A stretch of 20,678 nt of DNA from assembly GCA_050999155.1 (NCBI GenBank), contig JBPCPM010000030.1, forward strand, positions 1-20,678, in the 5' to 3' direction. Shown here one piece after another: positions 1 to 8,499 of the stretch. This DNA comes from JBPCPM01 sp050999155 (GTDB lineage: Bacteria; Actinomycetota; Thermoleophilia; Solirubrobacterales; 70-9). The stretch's first letter is position 1, and each line of letters starts with the position of its first letter. The position numbers were made by a program, and so were the translations under genes. The notes under the pieces were generated by a model that searched no databases, was not told the origin of the DNA, and was given only the letters and a program-made list of their open reading frames with translations.

Positions 1-1158
1 CTGGCCGGGGAACGGTCGCGCACCCTCAAGGAGCTCTTGGTGCGGCGCTCGGAGCCGGCCCGGGAGGTGTGGGCCGTGCGCGACGTCGACCTCACGATCG
101 ATCCCGGCGAGGCCGTGGGCATCGTCGGCCGCAACGGTGCGGGCAAGACGTCGCTGCTGCGGGTGCTGGCCGGCATCGTGCCCCCTGACGCCGGCCGGGT
201 CGCCGTCGGCGGAAGGGTCGCGTCGCTTCTGGAACTGGGCGCGGGGTTCTCCGACGACTTCACCGGCCGCGAGAACATCGAGCTGGCGGGCGCGCTTCAC
301 GGCTTCGGCCGTGAGGAGATCGCCGAGCGCATCGACGACATCGTCGCCTTCTCCGAGCTCGGCCGGTTCATCGACGCCCCCCTGCGGTCCTACAGCTCGG
401 GGATGTACCTGCGCCTCGGATTCTCGGTGATCGCCCACCTCGACGCCGACGTGCTGCTTGTCGACGAGATCCTCGCCGTCGGGGACGAGTCCTTCCAGCG
501 CAAGTGCCTCGAGCGGATCTCCGAGCAGATGGCCCGGGGCACGACGCTGGTGATCGTCTCCCACGATCCCGCGACCATCGAGCGGGTGTGCCGGCGGGTC
601 GTGGTGCTCAGCGACGGCCGCGTGGACTTCGACGGGCCCACGGCAGCCGGCATCCTGCACTACCACCGGACCCTTGGCGGGCCGGAGGCCCCGGCCGACC
701 TCCGTCCCGAGCCCGAATCGACGAGCCTCGTCCGTGCCCGCTCAGTGCGCCTGCTCGACGGCGAGGGGGCCGAGCGCCGGATCTTTCGCAGCGGGGAGCG
801 GCTCACGGTCGAGACCGTCGTGGAGGCGGGTGGCGCGGTCGTGCGGCCCGGCCTGGCCCTGGAGTTCCGCGACCCCGAGGGGTCCGTGGTCTTTCGCACC
901 GACACCGAGCTTCCGCGCGAGCTCCCGGCGACGGTGCGCTTCGACGTGGCAGCGCTGCCCCTGCTCGGTGGTGACTTCGACCTCACGGTCAGTGCCTACG
1001 ACCAGGACGACGCCCAGAACAGCGGCCGCCTCGACCGGGTGGTGCGGCTGGCCGTCGCGCCCGTGCGCGAAGCCGAGGGCACCGTCGACCTCCGGGGCGC
1101 CTGGCACACCGAGAGCGCAACCGCGCCCGCCCGTCGGTCCGGACAGGAGCCGGCGTGA
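1..1158 (+). CDS. Polysaccharide ABC exporter ATP-binding protein (Wzt/TagH-like), 5' partial
   Basis: Nucleotide-binding subunit expected to power export of a lipid-linked polysaccharide across the cytoplasmic membrane with a Wzm-type permease, which is not in the window and is probably just upstream. The frame is open from base 1, and the first codons read LAGERSRTLKELL, typical of the segment before the core in this family, so the start lies outside. Counting from the codon at base 1, the Walker A motif (GRNGAGKT) is near 43-50, the Wzt-type LLELGAGF near 76-83, the ABC signature (YSSGM) near 131-135, Walker B with catalytic Glu (VLLVDE) near 151-156, and the H-loop (SHD) near 187-189. After about residue 235 comes a beta-rich extension like the Wzt C-terminal domain, which in characterised O-antigen exporters binds the modified chain end. 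The next gene starts inside its stop region (GTGA, 4-bp overlap). Confident of family; substrate unknown. Confidence 0.93.
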   Translation: MAGERSRTLKELLVRRSEPAREVWAVRDVDLTIDPGEAVGIVGRNGAGKTSLLRVLAGIVPPDAGRVAVGGRVASLLELGAGFSDDFTGRENIELAGALHGFGREEIAERIDDIVAFSELGRFIDAPLRSYSSGMYLRLGFSVIAHLDADVLLVDEILAVGDESFQRKCLERISEQMARGTTLVIVSHDPATIERVCRRVVVLSDGRVDFDGPTAAGILHYHRTLGGPEAPADLRPEPESTSLVRARSVRLLDGEGAERRIFRSGERLTVETVVEAGGAVVRPGLALEFRDPEGSVVFRTDTELPRELPATVRFDVAALPLLGGDFDLTVSAYDQDDAQNSGRLDRVVRLAVAPVREAEGTVDLRGAWHTESATAPARRSGQEPA

Positions 1159-1508
1159 CCCCGGAGGAGGCCGCCGCCGAGGCTCGCCGCCGGGCCACCG
1201 AGCACCGCGGCGAACCGGAGCTCCCCGGCCTGCGCGCCAGAGGGGAAAGCGTGTCCCAGCGTCTCGCCCGATGGGCCTTCATCGATGTGGACCCCACCAA
1301 GGTGGTCCGCTCGACGCGCCCCGGCGGAAGACCGATCACCTGGCTCAAGCGCCGGCTGTTGCGGCTGCTCGGCCAGTACCTCACCGAGCAGGAAGCCCAG
1401 GCCACGCGGTTCAACCTGCAGCTGCTCGGCTACGTCGAACAGCTTGAGGCGCGCATCGCCGACCTGGAGGCCGAGCGTGACGCCGACGATGCCCCTCCCC
1501 GCCCGTGA
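1155..1508 (+). CDS. Small helical/coiled-coil protein of unknown function
   Basis: A 117-residue protein with no enzyme motif that I recognise. The GTG start overlaps the stop of the exporter ATPase gene (GTGA) and its own stop overlaps the start of the next glycosyltransferase by 4 bp, so it is probably co-translated with both. The N-terminal 30 residues are Glu/Ala/Arg-rich. A basic stretch (WLKRRLLRLLGQYL, about 63-76) leads into a predicted amphipathic helix and short coiled coil (about 77-108). The acidic/proline tail is probably disordered. There is no signal peptide or transmembrane segment. The basic-helix-plus-coiled-coil segment resembles the N-terminal helical region found on some methyltransferases and glycosyltransferases of actinobacterial polysaccharide loci, so this may be a stand-alone version acting as a membrane-edge adaptor. 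Function is inference; that it is a real gene is fairly certain from the tight packing. Confidence 0.75.
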   Translation: MTPEEAAAEARRRATEHRGEPELPGLRARGESVSQRLARWAFIDVDPTKVVRSTRPGGRPITWLKRRLLRLLGQYLTEQEAQATRFNLQLLGYVEQLEARIADLEAERDADDAPPRP

Positions 1509-2566
1509 GCGTCGTCCAGATGCTCTCCGGGGCCGGGCCCCACGACGCCGTCACCCGACAGGCGCTGATGCTTTCGAGCCTGCTGGCCGAACGGGGCGCG
1601 GGCGGCCAGGTGGTAGCCGAGCACCGTGACCCCCGCGTCGGCAAGGCCGTCGGGGACGCGTCCGAGACGCTGGCCGCGCTGGGCCCCGGCGACACCGTGC
1701 TCGCCCACTACTCCGCCTACAGCCGCTACCTGCCCGAGGCGCTGCGGCGCGCCGGCCGTGGGCTGATGGTCTTCCACAACGTGACCCCACCCGAGCGGCT
1801 GTGGGAGTGGGGACCCATGACCGCCGCCCTGTGCGCGGCCGCCCAGGGCCAGCTGCCCGAGCTCGCGCCGCTGGTGAGCGGGGCGGCCGCCGTGTCGGAG
1901 TTCAACGCGTGCCAGCTCCGATCCGCGGGATACGGCCACGTCGAGGTCGTGCCAAACGTCGTGCCCATGCCGGCGGCGGCCTCCCCGGCCACCCGGCCGC
2001 CTAACCAGACCGCCGAGGTGCTGTTCGTCGGTCGGCTGGCCCCGCACAAACGCCCGGACGCCCTGATCCAGGCCGTCGCGCTGTTGGCTCGCCGCCACGG
2101 CCGGCGGGTGCGCCTACGTCTCGTCGGCTCGCCCGTCTCGGCGGCGTTTGCCGACGCCGTCGGCTCTCTGGCCGCGCAGCTCGGCGTCGAGCTCGTGGCC
2201 GAGAGCGGCCTCGACGACGAGGCCCTCGACCGTGCCTACACCGACGCCGACGTCTTCTGCTGTCTGTCCGAGCACGAGGGGTTCTGCATCCCCATCGTCG
2301 AGGCGATGGCCCGCGGGCTCCCGGTCGTCACGAGCCCGGCCGGAGGGGTGCCCGAGGTGGCTGGCGACGCAGCCCTCGTGCTCGACGGATCTGACCCGTC
2401 GGCCGCGTGCGAGGCCCTCGAGCTGGTCCTCGCCGACGCCGACCTGCGGCGCGAGCTCACCCGCCGCGGACGCGATCGCGCCCCACGGTTCGCCCCCGAA
2501 CAGGTGCGCCCCCGGTGGGAGGCGTGGCTTGATCGGGTGCTGGACCCCGCGGTCAGTACAGCGTGA
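1505..2566 (+). CDS. GT4-family glycosyltransferase
   Basis: A 353-residue GT-B retaining glycosyltransferase, expected to transfer a sugar from a nucleotide donor to a growing lipid-linked glycan on the cytoplasmic face. The N-terminal acceptor domain carries FHNVTPPE (about 90-97), a His-Asn-x-Thr-Pro-Pro pattern I know from a subset of GT4 enzymes. The donor domain starts near 171 (VLFVGRLAPHKRPD, with the usual basic phosphate-binding residues). The EX7E motif is complete, with Glu 258 and Glu 266 in EGFCIPIVE. The GTG start at 1505 overlaps the upstream stop by 4 bp. The 3' end runs 14 bp into the oppositely oriented membrane-protein gene, so no terminator separates them. Donor and acceptor are unknown. 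Confidence 0.92.
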   Translation: MSVVQMLSGAGPHDAVTRQALMLSSLLAERGAGGQVVAEHRDPRVGKAVGDASETLAALGPGDTVLAHYSAYSRYLPEALRRAGRGLMVFHNVTPPERLWEWGPMTAALCAAAQGQLPELAPLVSGAAAVSEFNACQLRSAGYGHVEVVPNVVPMPAAASPATRPPNQTAEVLFVGRLAPHKRPDALIQAVALLARRHGRRVRLRLVGSPVSAAFADAVGSLAAQLGVELVAESGLDDEALDRAYTDADVFCCLSEHEGFCIPIVEAMARGLPVVTSPAGGVPEVAGDAALVLDGSDPSAACEALELVLADADLRRELTRRGRDRAPRFAPEQVRPRWEAWLDRVLDPAVSTA

Positions 2567-4535
2567 CCTTCTCGACCGTCTGCACGAGGCGTGTCGAGGA
2601 CGTCTCCGGCCCCGGGACGTCGGGGCTCAGCCGGTAAAGCACGAACCGCGTGTTGCGAAACAGCGCCGGCCCGGTGGCCTGCAGGGGACGCAGGACCTCG
2701 GGATCGGCCAGCACGTAGGCCGCCTTGCGGCCCTGGGGAACGTGCGGATATTGGGTCCACGTCAACGGGCTGGCGCTGGTCAGCGGATGCCGGTATAGGT
2801 AAAAGGACGCCCACGGCTGCTCCTCGGGATCGATATCCAGCCGGATGCTTGCCCCGGCCGGCACGAGGCGATCGACCTCGCGCAGCTGTGTCACCTCGCG
2901 GGGGAGCTGCGGGTAGGTCGTGGTGATCTGCTCGCGGATCGCGGCGACGCCTGCTATCAACCACAGCGCACACGCCATCGCGGCCCCGAGCCGCAGCCAC
3001 GCCGGGCGGTGGCGCGCGAGCAGATCGGCCAGGCCCACAGCGGCGACCGTCACCGCGATCGGCCCGAGAAAGGCGCCGACCTTGAAGTGGAAGTACCAGC
3101 CGAACTCACGGACGCGGAAGATCACGAGGAAGGCCAGCGCGCCGAGGAGCACCGAACCCAGAGCCACACCGACCCCGCGCGGAGCGCGCCGGACTCCCCA
3201 GGCGGCGAGCAATGCCACGCCGAGCAGCCCGGCCAGGACAGGCAGCTCCCGCGAGGCCGGCAGGGAGAAGAACCATGCGGGCGGGAAGTAGCCGAAGACA
3301 TCCCCGCCCCATGACCGCAGTGACCCCGCCCCGAGTACGACGGCAAAGCCGGAGATCAACTTCTCGGCAACCCCCACCATCGGCACGACGAAGGCCACCA
3401 GCGCGACGGCGTACAGCGGGTAGAGCCGGCGTCGACGAAGCAACGGGCCGAACGCGCGCGCGAAACCGAGCGAACGTCCGTCCCGCCGACGCGCAGCCAG
3501 CCTCCACGCACCGTAGGCCCCGAGGGCAAGCGCCGGGAACGGGACCATCAGCGGGTAGGCAAAGGCCCCGACGATCAGCAACACCGCCGCCAGCGCACCC
3601 GCCCCGCGGGATCCCGCCCGCAGGGCCCAGAGGCCCAACAGCAACGACCACGGAAGGGTCAGCAGACCCCAGGTCTGGTTGAAGTAGGGGTGGTTGACCG
3701 TGTAGTAGGTGACCCCGCTCGCGACGACGAGACCGACCACCAGCAACATCGTCGCCGGTCTGGCCCGCAGGAGGTAATGGGCGCAGAGGCCGAAACCGAT
3801 CGCCACGAGCCCCAGGGCAAGGGCTCCAACAACGGCGAAGACCTCCACCACCTCCTGGCCCGACAGCGTGGCGACCGCCGCGAGCTCGTAGTAGATGGGC
3901 ACCTTGGAACGCCAGACCAGCGGCACCTGGTCGATCTGCTCGGCCGGGTCGATCGCGCGGGGGTTCTCGGCCCGCAGGAACTCGGCCGTGCCGACAGCCA
4001 GGTGCGCGTCGCCGCTGGTCCCGACCACGGTGGCGTAGCCGGTCCGGAACACCGGGATCAGCGAGATGCAGGCGATGAGCACCACCAGCAGCGTCGGCAC
4101 CAGCCAGCGAGTAACCCGGTCTCCGGGATCGAGCAGCGCGCCCCCGACGGTCGCAGCCCGCTCGGCCTCGATCAGCGCAGGGCTCGGAGCGGGCCGACGC
4201 AGCGACCAGCCGGCCAGCCCGACCCCGGCCGTCAGCGTGAGGCCGAGCGAGACCGCGAACGGCAGCCCGGCGTAGCCGAGGGCGGTGAGCACGAGCCCCC
4301 CGGCCACCGCACCCACGGGCAGCACGAACAGCGGCCAGTGCGGCCACATCGCCGCCGGGAGCAACAGCCGTACGAGCCCGAAGCCGCCGAGCGCCCACAG
4401 CACCGCGGTCGCCAGGCCCGCCCGGAGGAGATCGTCGGCGGCCCCCGGCCCGGCGACCCCGGCGTCGACGGCCAGCGCGACGGCGACCAGCGCGGCCAGC
4501 CCGAGCGCCGCGAGCTCCAGCGCTCGCCGGCTCAT
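2553..4535 (-). CDS. Polytopic membrane protein of unknown function, possibly GT-C-like
   Basis: A 660-residue integral membrane protein. I chose the ATG at 4535 because it forms an ATGA overlap with the stop of the GT26 gene; the frame stays open upstream only as a shadow of that gene. About 13 hydrophobic segments run from residue 6 to about 532, followed by a soluble tail of about 125 residues, probably extracytoplasmic. After the fifth segment or so, a loop carries GTSGDAHLAVG (about 172-182), an acidic residue placed as in the first outer loop of GT-C glycosyltransferases. Another loop has NHPYFNQTWG (about 281-290), and GGDVFGYFPPAWF (about 410-422) is a further polar loop. GT-C enzymes use polyprenyl-phosphate sugars and act outside the membrane, which would suit the last gene of this operon, but I recognise no diagnostic family signature. 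Alternatives are a flippase-like or polymerase-like protein. Membrane nature certain, role unknown. Confidence 0.85.
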   Translation of the reverse strand: MSRRALELAALGLAALVAVALAVDAGVAGPGAADDLLRAGLATAVLWALGGFGLVRLLLPAAMWPHWPLFVLPVGAVAGGLVLTALGYAGLPFAVSLGLTLTAGVGLAGWSLRRPAPSPALIEAERAATVGGALLDPGDRVTRWLVPTLLVVLIACISLIPVFRTGYATVVGTSGDAHLAVGTAEFLRAENPRAIDPAEQIDQVPLVWRSKVPIYYELAAVATLSGQEVVEVFAVVGALALGLVAIGFGLCAHYLLRARPATMLLVVGLVVASGVTYYTVNHPYFNQTWGLLTLPWSLLLGLWALRAGSRGAGALAAVLLIVGAFAYPLMVPFPALALGAYGAWRLAARRRDGRSLGFARAFGPLLRRRRLYPLYAVALVAFVVPMVGVAEKLISGFAVVLGAGSLRSWGGDVFGYFPPAWFFSLPASRELPVLAGLLGVALLAAWGVRRAPRGVGVALGSVLLGALAFLVIFRVREFGWYFHFKVGAFLGPIAVTVAAVGLADLLARHRPAWLRLGAAMACALWLIAGVAAIREQITTTYPQLPREVTQLREVDRLVPAGASIRLDIDPEEQPWASFYLYRHPLTSASPLTWTQYPHVPQGRKAAYVLADPEVLRPLQATGPALFRNTRFVLYRLSPDVPGPETSSTRLVQTVEKVTLY

Positions 4536-5356
4536 CGCCCGGGCCGGGGCTCCCGCGCTCGCCCGGCTGACGCCTCGCGGGCGATACGGCCGATGAACCT
4601 CGGGTTGCCGATCAGATAGCGCCGCCACATCCGCCGCGGCTCGAGGCCCAGCCGGAAGATCCACTCCAGACCGTTGTCGGCCAGCCAGTGCGGCGCGCGC
4701 GGAATCTCCTGGGAGACGTAGTCGAACAGCGAGCCGACGCCCCAGATGACCCGGGCGTCGATCCGCTCCAGCTCGTCGGCAGCCCACACCTCCTGTTTGG
4801 GCGTGCCCATGCCCAGCAGCAGGATGTCGGGCGAGCGTCTCGCGATGTCCTCGAGGACCCGTTCGTTGTGCTGGGAGCCCGGCTCGAAGTAGCCGTGGTG
4901 GTGGCCGACGATCTTCAAGCGCGGGTACCAGCGGCGCAGCGCGTCGGCCGCGTGTTCTGCCGTTCCCGGCTCGGATCCCAGCAGGTACAGCGACAGCTCT
5001 TTCTGCTCGCACAGCGGCGCCAGGCCCCACACCCAGTCGGCCCCGGTCATCCGGATCGGCACCCGCAGGCCCAGGACACGGGCAGCCAGCCGCACGCCGT
5101 AGCCGTCGCAGTACACGAGATCGGCCCCCTCGAGCGCGTGGCGCAGGGCCGAGTTCTCGGTCGAGCGGTTGAGCACGTGCGCGTTGACGTACATCACCCG
5201 CCGCTTCCCGCCGGAGCGGGCGAAGTCGGTGATCCGCCGCAACAGGTCGGAGGGCTCGTCGGTCTCGACCCCGATGCCCAGGACCGGCGAGGGCGGGTGC
5301 ACGGGGGCCGGGATCGTGGGCGGGTCGAGGTCGGTGTCGGCGGCCGCCCCGGTCAT
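4532..5356 (-). CDS. WecG/TagA/CpsF-family glycosyltransferase (GT26)
   Basis: A 274-residue inverting glycosyltransferase. Characterised relatives add N-acetylmannosamine or N-acetylmannosaminuronate to an undecaprenyl-diphosphate-linked GlcNAc in teichoic acid or enterobacterial common antigen assembly. Family landmarks are present in order: YVNAHVLN (about 56-63), CDGYGVRL with the likely catalytic Asp 84, RMTGADW with Arg 102, and LGMGTPKQE with Gln 188. The C-terminal appendage (about 231-254, EWIFRLGLEPRRMWRRYL, then GNPRF) matches the segment that in TagA helps close the active site and bind the membrane lipid. The first 22 residues are proline-rich and specific to this copy. Start and stop both overlap neighbours by 4 bp (ATGA), so it is translationally coupled within the eight-gene run. 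It probably makes an early linkage on the lipid carrier; the actual sugar cannot be read from sequence. Confidence 0.93.
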   Translation of the reverse strand: MTGAAADTDLDPPTIPAPVHPPSPVLGIGVETDEPSDLLRRITDFARSGGKRRVMYVNAHVLNRSTENSALRHALEGADLVYCDGYGVRLAARVLGLRVPIRMTGADWVWGLAPLCEQKELSLYLLGSEPGTAEHAADALRRWYPRLKIVGHHHGYFEPGSQHNERVLEDIARRSPDILLLGMGTPKQEVWAADELERIDARVIWGVGSLFDYVSQEIPRAPHWLADNGLEWIFRLGLEPRRMWRRYLIGNPRFIGRIAREASAGRAREPRPGR

Positions 5357-6309
5357 CGCGACGGTCCCATCAGCGACAGGGCAGGAGCGAGCTCTGCCGC
5401 CGACGCCAACCCCGGGACCCGTCGCGCGCGCATCCGCCCCGCCAGCCCGGCCGCCTGGCGGTAGGCGGGCAGCAGGGAGCGCTCACGGACCAGGGCGTGG
5501 CCCAGCGCGCCGAGCTCGAATCCAACGATCCACGGGAGGTGCCGAGCGACCGTCCCCGCCGTCTCGTTCTTGAGCATCATCAGGTATCGGTTGCGGAACT
5601 GCAGCCGCCGCACGGCCGGATCGAGCCCGGCCCGCGTGCTCGGCGAGTAGCTCCGCACATGGTACGCAACGGCCTCGGGGGCATAGACGGCATGCCACCC
5701 CATCCGCCGAGCCCGCCAGGCCAGGTCCGCGTCGGTCCCGTAGGACGCCATGTCGGGATCGAGCACGACCCCGTCGGGCGCGACCTCGTCGAGCAGCTCG
5801 CGCGCGTACACGGCTGCGGCACCGTCGGGGCCGAACACGGGCCCGGGCGCCGCGTAGCGCTCGGCGGGCTCGCCGTGGCCGAGCAGCGCGACCCGATGGC
5901 TGCGACGCAACGCGATGCCGACGCTGTCGATCTGGGCGGGCCGCAGCGGCTCGGCGGGCCCGGCGGCGCGCAGCAGCTTGCCCTGCACGGCTCCGACGCG
6001 GCCGCCGATCTCGGCCAGGGCCGCCGCCGCGTAGCCGGGCTCGAGAAAGCAGTCGTCGTTGAGGGTCAGGACCGCCTTGGCGGTCCCGTGCGCCAGGGCG
6101 TGGTTGTAGGCCTCGGCGTAGCTCGCTCCCGCCGGTGGGCGCACGACGGCGTCGGCCTCGGGCACGCCGAGCGGCTGGGAACGGTCGGCCCGGTTGTCGA
6201 TCACCACGATCTCGGCCTCCACCGCTCGCTGGCTCCGCGCAGCCGCCAGGGCCGCCGGGAGCATCGCCTCACGCCCCGCGGTGATTAGCAAGATCGACAG
6301 GTCAGCCAC
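5353..6309 (-). CDS. GT2-family glycosyltransferase, rhamnosyltransferase (WbbL)-like
   Basis: A 318-residue GT-A inverting glycosyltransferase. The start is the GTG at 6309 (VADLSILLITAGR), where homology to GT2 begins and where it overlaps the upstream stop by 8 bp; the frame is open further upstream but reads as low-complexity shadow. The nucleotide-binding Asp is in VVIDNRAD (about 35-42), the DxD-type metal site is LNDD (83-86), and the acceptor/catalytic region is YGTDADLAWRARRMGW (190-205). QIDSVGIALRR (about 126-136) and FGPDGAAAVYAREL (about 159-172) match the WbbL/rhamnosyltransferase branch. The C-terminal 80 residues are hydrophobic-to-basic and may sit on the membrane. The stop overlaps the GT26 start by 4 bp. 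dTDP-rhamnose is the commonest donor in this branch, but that is not proven here. Confidence 0.9.
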   Translation of the reverse strand: MADLSILLITAGREAMLPAALAAARSQRAVEAEIVVIDNRADRSQPLGVPEADAVVRPPAGASYAEAYNHALAHGTAKAVLTLNDDCFLEPGYAAAALAEIGGRVGAVQGKLLRAAGPAEPLRPAQIDSVGIALRRSHRVALLGHGEPAERYAAPGPVFGPDGAAAVYARELLDEVAPDGVVLDPDMASYGTDADLAWRARRMGWHAVYAPEAVAYHVRSYSPSTRAGLDPAVRRLQFRNRYLMMLKNETAGTVARHLPWIVGFELGALGHALVRERSLLPAYRQAAGLAGRMRARRVPGLASAAELAPALSLMGPSR

Positions 6310-7327
6310 CGGCCCGCACCGCCTCGCGGTAGGCCGCCACGGTCTCCCGCGCGGTCCGCTCCCAGCTGAACTGCTCAGCGCGGCGGCGCCCGTCGGCGGC
6401 CATGCGATCGAGACGATCGTCGTCGCCACACAGCTCGAGCAGGTGATCGGCAAGCTGGACGGTGTCGGTCGGATCGACGTAGGCGGCAGCCGAGCCCCCG
6501 ACCTCCGGCAGCGAGGTGCCCTCAGCCAGCAGGCACGGACAGCCCCGTTCCATCGCCTCGAGCACGGTGAGGCCGAACCCCTCGTGCAGCGAGGGGTAGA
6601 CGAACAGCGTGGCCGCCCGGTACAGCGCGTCGAGCCGCTCGTCGCTCACGCGTCCGAGGAACTCGACACCGGGGGTGGCGTCGAAAAGGTGCGGGCCCTC
6701 GCCCACCACGACCAGCGACGCGGTCAGGCCCCGCTCCCGCGCCCGGGCGTGGGCCTCGAGCAGCCGCTCGAGGTTCTTCTTGCGGCGCAGGGCGCCGACG
6801 GTGAGCACGAACCGGCCCGTGGGCACTGGCTGGCGGACATCGCTGCCGATCGCGGCGACGGGGAGCGGCGACGCCTCCGGGATCACCCGCACGCGGTCCG
6901 GGCCGACGCCGTAGTGTTCGGCGACCGACCTCGCGGTGGCCTCGGAGGGAACGATCACGCACTCGGCGCTGCGGACGGCCCGGGGGGTGAACGTGCGGTA
7001 CTTCCACCCAGTAGTGCCGGTGAAGTCATCGCGGTGGGTCTCGAACGCGAGGTCGTGCACCGTGACCACGCCGGGGCAGTTGCGGCGCAGCGGCAAAAAG
7101 CAGTTCGGCGCGTGAATCACGTGGGCGCCGTCCGATGCCGCGCGGCGCGCGAACGTGAGCTGCTCGAACACGAGTTCCGGGAGATGACGAGGCCCGGCCT
7201 CGTAGGCGAGCACCTCCACGTCGGGCTGCTCGCGCAGTGCCTCGATGAGCCGATGGGCGTACCGCGCCCATCCACCCTGCTCGGGGCGGGCCGCATCGCG
7301 CGCATCGATGGCGACGCGCACCGTCAC
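6302..7327 (-). CDS. GT4-family glycosyltransferase
   Basis: A 341-residue GT-B enzyme. I took the GTG at 7327 as the start because it makes a GTGA overlap with the upstream stop and the text VTVRVAIDARDA is a typical GT4 N-terminus; GTG at 7321 is the only close alternative. The glycine-rich loop near 18-22 (QGGWARY) and VTVHDLAFE (about 88-96) are standard for GT4 enzymes of the mannosyltransferase-like branch. The donor site has VGALRRKKNLERLL (177-190, Lys 183/184) and EGFGLTVLE (Glu 249 and Glu 257, the EX7E motif). It lies in the middle of the eight-gene minus-strand run. Sugar specificity cannot be assigned. Confidence 0.92.
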   Translation of the reverse strand: MTVRVAIDARDAARPEQGGWARYAHRLIEALREQPDVEVLAYEAGPRHLPELVFEQLTFARRAASDGAHVIHAPNCFLPLRRNCPGVVTVHDLAFETHRDDFTGTTGWKYRTFTPRAVRSAECVIVPSEATARSVAEHYGVGPDRVRVIPEASPLPVAAIGSDVRQPVPTGRFVLTVGALRRKKNLERLLEAHARARERGLTASLVVVGEGPHLFDATPGVEFLGRVSDERLDALYRAATLFVYPSLHEGFGLTVLEAMERGCPCLLAEGTSLPEVGGSAAAYVDPTDTVQLADHLLELCGDDDRLDRMAADGRRRAEQFSWERTARETVAAYREAVRAGG

Positions 7328-8499
7328 CGTGCGCCGGCCAGTCGCTCGTAGACGTCCCACGTCCGCTCGGCGTTGCGCCGCCACGAAAAGCCCGCGGCGT
7401 GGCGCAGCCCCTGGTCGGCGAGCTTGGCACGGTGCCCGGGGTCGTCGCAGATCCGCTCGACGGCGCCCAGCAGCGCGGCGACATCGCCCACCTGCACGAG
7501 CTCGGCCCCCGGCCCGGCCACCTCCCGGATGGCGCCCGCGTCGAAGCCCGCAACCGGCGTCCCGCAAGCCAGCGCCTCCAGCGCGGGGAGCCCGAAGCCC
7601 TCATAGCGCGAGGAGGTAACCAGGCAGCGGGCGCCGGTAAGCAGCGCGGGCAGCTCGGCGTCGTCGACGAAGCCGGTGAACCGGATCCGCCCACCCGTCC
7701 GCTCGGCCCTGGTGATCAGCGGCTCGGCCGCCGGGCCCAGGCGCCCTGCGAGCACCAGGGTCTCGGGACGGTCGCGCTCTCGCGACCACTGGGCGAAGGC
7801 GTCGATCAGGGATCCGACGTTCTTGCGCGGGTCGTCGTTGGTCAGCCCGCCCACGTACAGCAGGTACGGGGCTGCGATCCCGCGGCGCGCGAGCGTGTCA
7901 GTCGGGTCGCTGGGCCGGAAGTGCGGGGAGTGGGCGTTGTGGATGACCTCGATCTTCCGGGGGTCCACGCCGAGGGTCGAGATCACGTCGGACCGGGCCT
8001 GCTCGGAGACCGCGATCAGGGCGTCGGCCCGGCGCAGGGTCCGGTAGAGCAGGCGGTGCACGATGCCCGTGCGCAGGTAGTCCTGCGGCCACATCAAGGG
8101 GATCACGTCGTGGACGGTGACCACCTGCGGTCGCCCGACCCAGGCGGCCGAGCGGTAGATCGACAGCGCGTGGGAGACGGCAGCCCCGCTGCGCCGGATG
8201 TCCCACGGAAGCAGGACCTGCTCGGGCAGATCGGCAAGCCGGGCCGGGACCGGGGGCCGGCGCAGGCGCATCGTCCGGGCACCCGCGGCGACATCGCGGG
8301 AGCGCGCCAGCCCGGTGGGGCCGGGGCCCGGGTCCTGGCGCAGCAGCACAAGCTCGCCTCCCCGTTCGGCGGCGACGGGGACGAGGTGCTCGATCAGCGC
8401 ATCGGCCACCCGCCCGATCCCCTGGGAACGCAGGAAATCGATGTCCAGGGGGCGGGCGTCCAATGCGACGCGCAGGGTCCGGTGGGCTGCAACGCTCAT
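7324..8499 (-). CDS. GT4-family glycosyltransferase
   Basis: A 391-residue GT-B enzyme starting with ATG at 8499, in an ATGA overlap with the gene before it. The N-terminus (LRVALDARPLDI) and the QGIGRVADAL loop (about 26-35) are of the same GT4 branch as the next gene, as is VTVHDVIPL (about 127-135). The donor domain has LYVGGLTNDDPRKN (about 214-227) with the phosphate-binding Arg/Lys, and the EX7E motif EGFGLPALE with Glu 300 and Glu 308. The organisation is so similar to the 6302-7327 product that the two may be old duplicates adding successive related sugars (inference). Its stop shares 4 bp with the start of that gene. Confidence 0.93.
   Translation of the reverse strand: MSVAAHRTLRVALDARPLDIDFLRSQGIGRVADALIEHLVPVAAERGGELVLLRQDPGPGPTGLARSRDVAAGARTMRLRRPPVPARLADLPEQVLLPWDIRRSGAAVSHALSIYRSAAWVGRPQVVTVHDVIPLMWPQDYLRTGIVHRLLYRTLRRADALIAVSEQARSDVISTLGVDPRKIEVIHNAHSPHFRPSDPTDTLARRGIAAPYLLYVGGLTNDDPRKNVGSLIDAFAQWSRERDRPETLVLAGRLGPAAEPLITRAERTGGRIRFTGFVDDAELPALLTGARCLVTSSRYEGFGLPALEALACGTPVAGFDAGAIREVAGPGAELVQVGDVAALLGAVERICDDPGHRAKLADQGLRHAAGFSWRRNAERTWDVYERLAGAR

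Noticed and set aside
3690..4619. Long plus-strand open frame of 309 codons
   Set aside because: It lies antisense to the membrane-protein and GT26 genes, and its composition is Arg/Gln/Asp/Gly-rich without hydrophobic core or motifs. Typical shadow frame in GC-rich DNA.
4536..5030. Upstream extension of the membrane-protein gene
   Set aside because: These 165 codons overlap the GT26 gene in another frame and read as Arg/Gly-rich shadow; the ATGA junction at 4532-4535 gives a better start.
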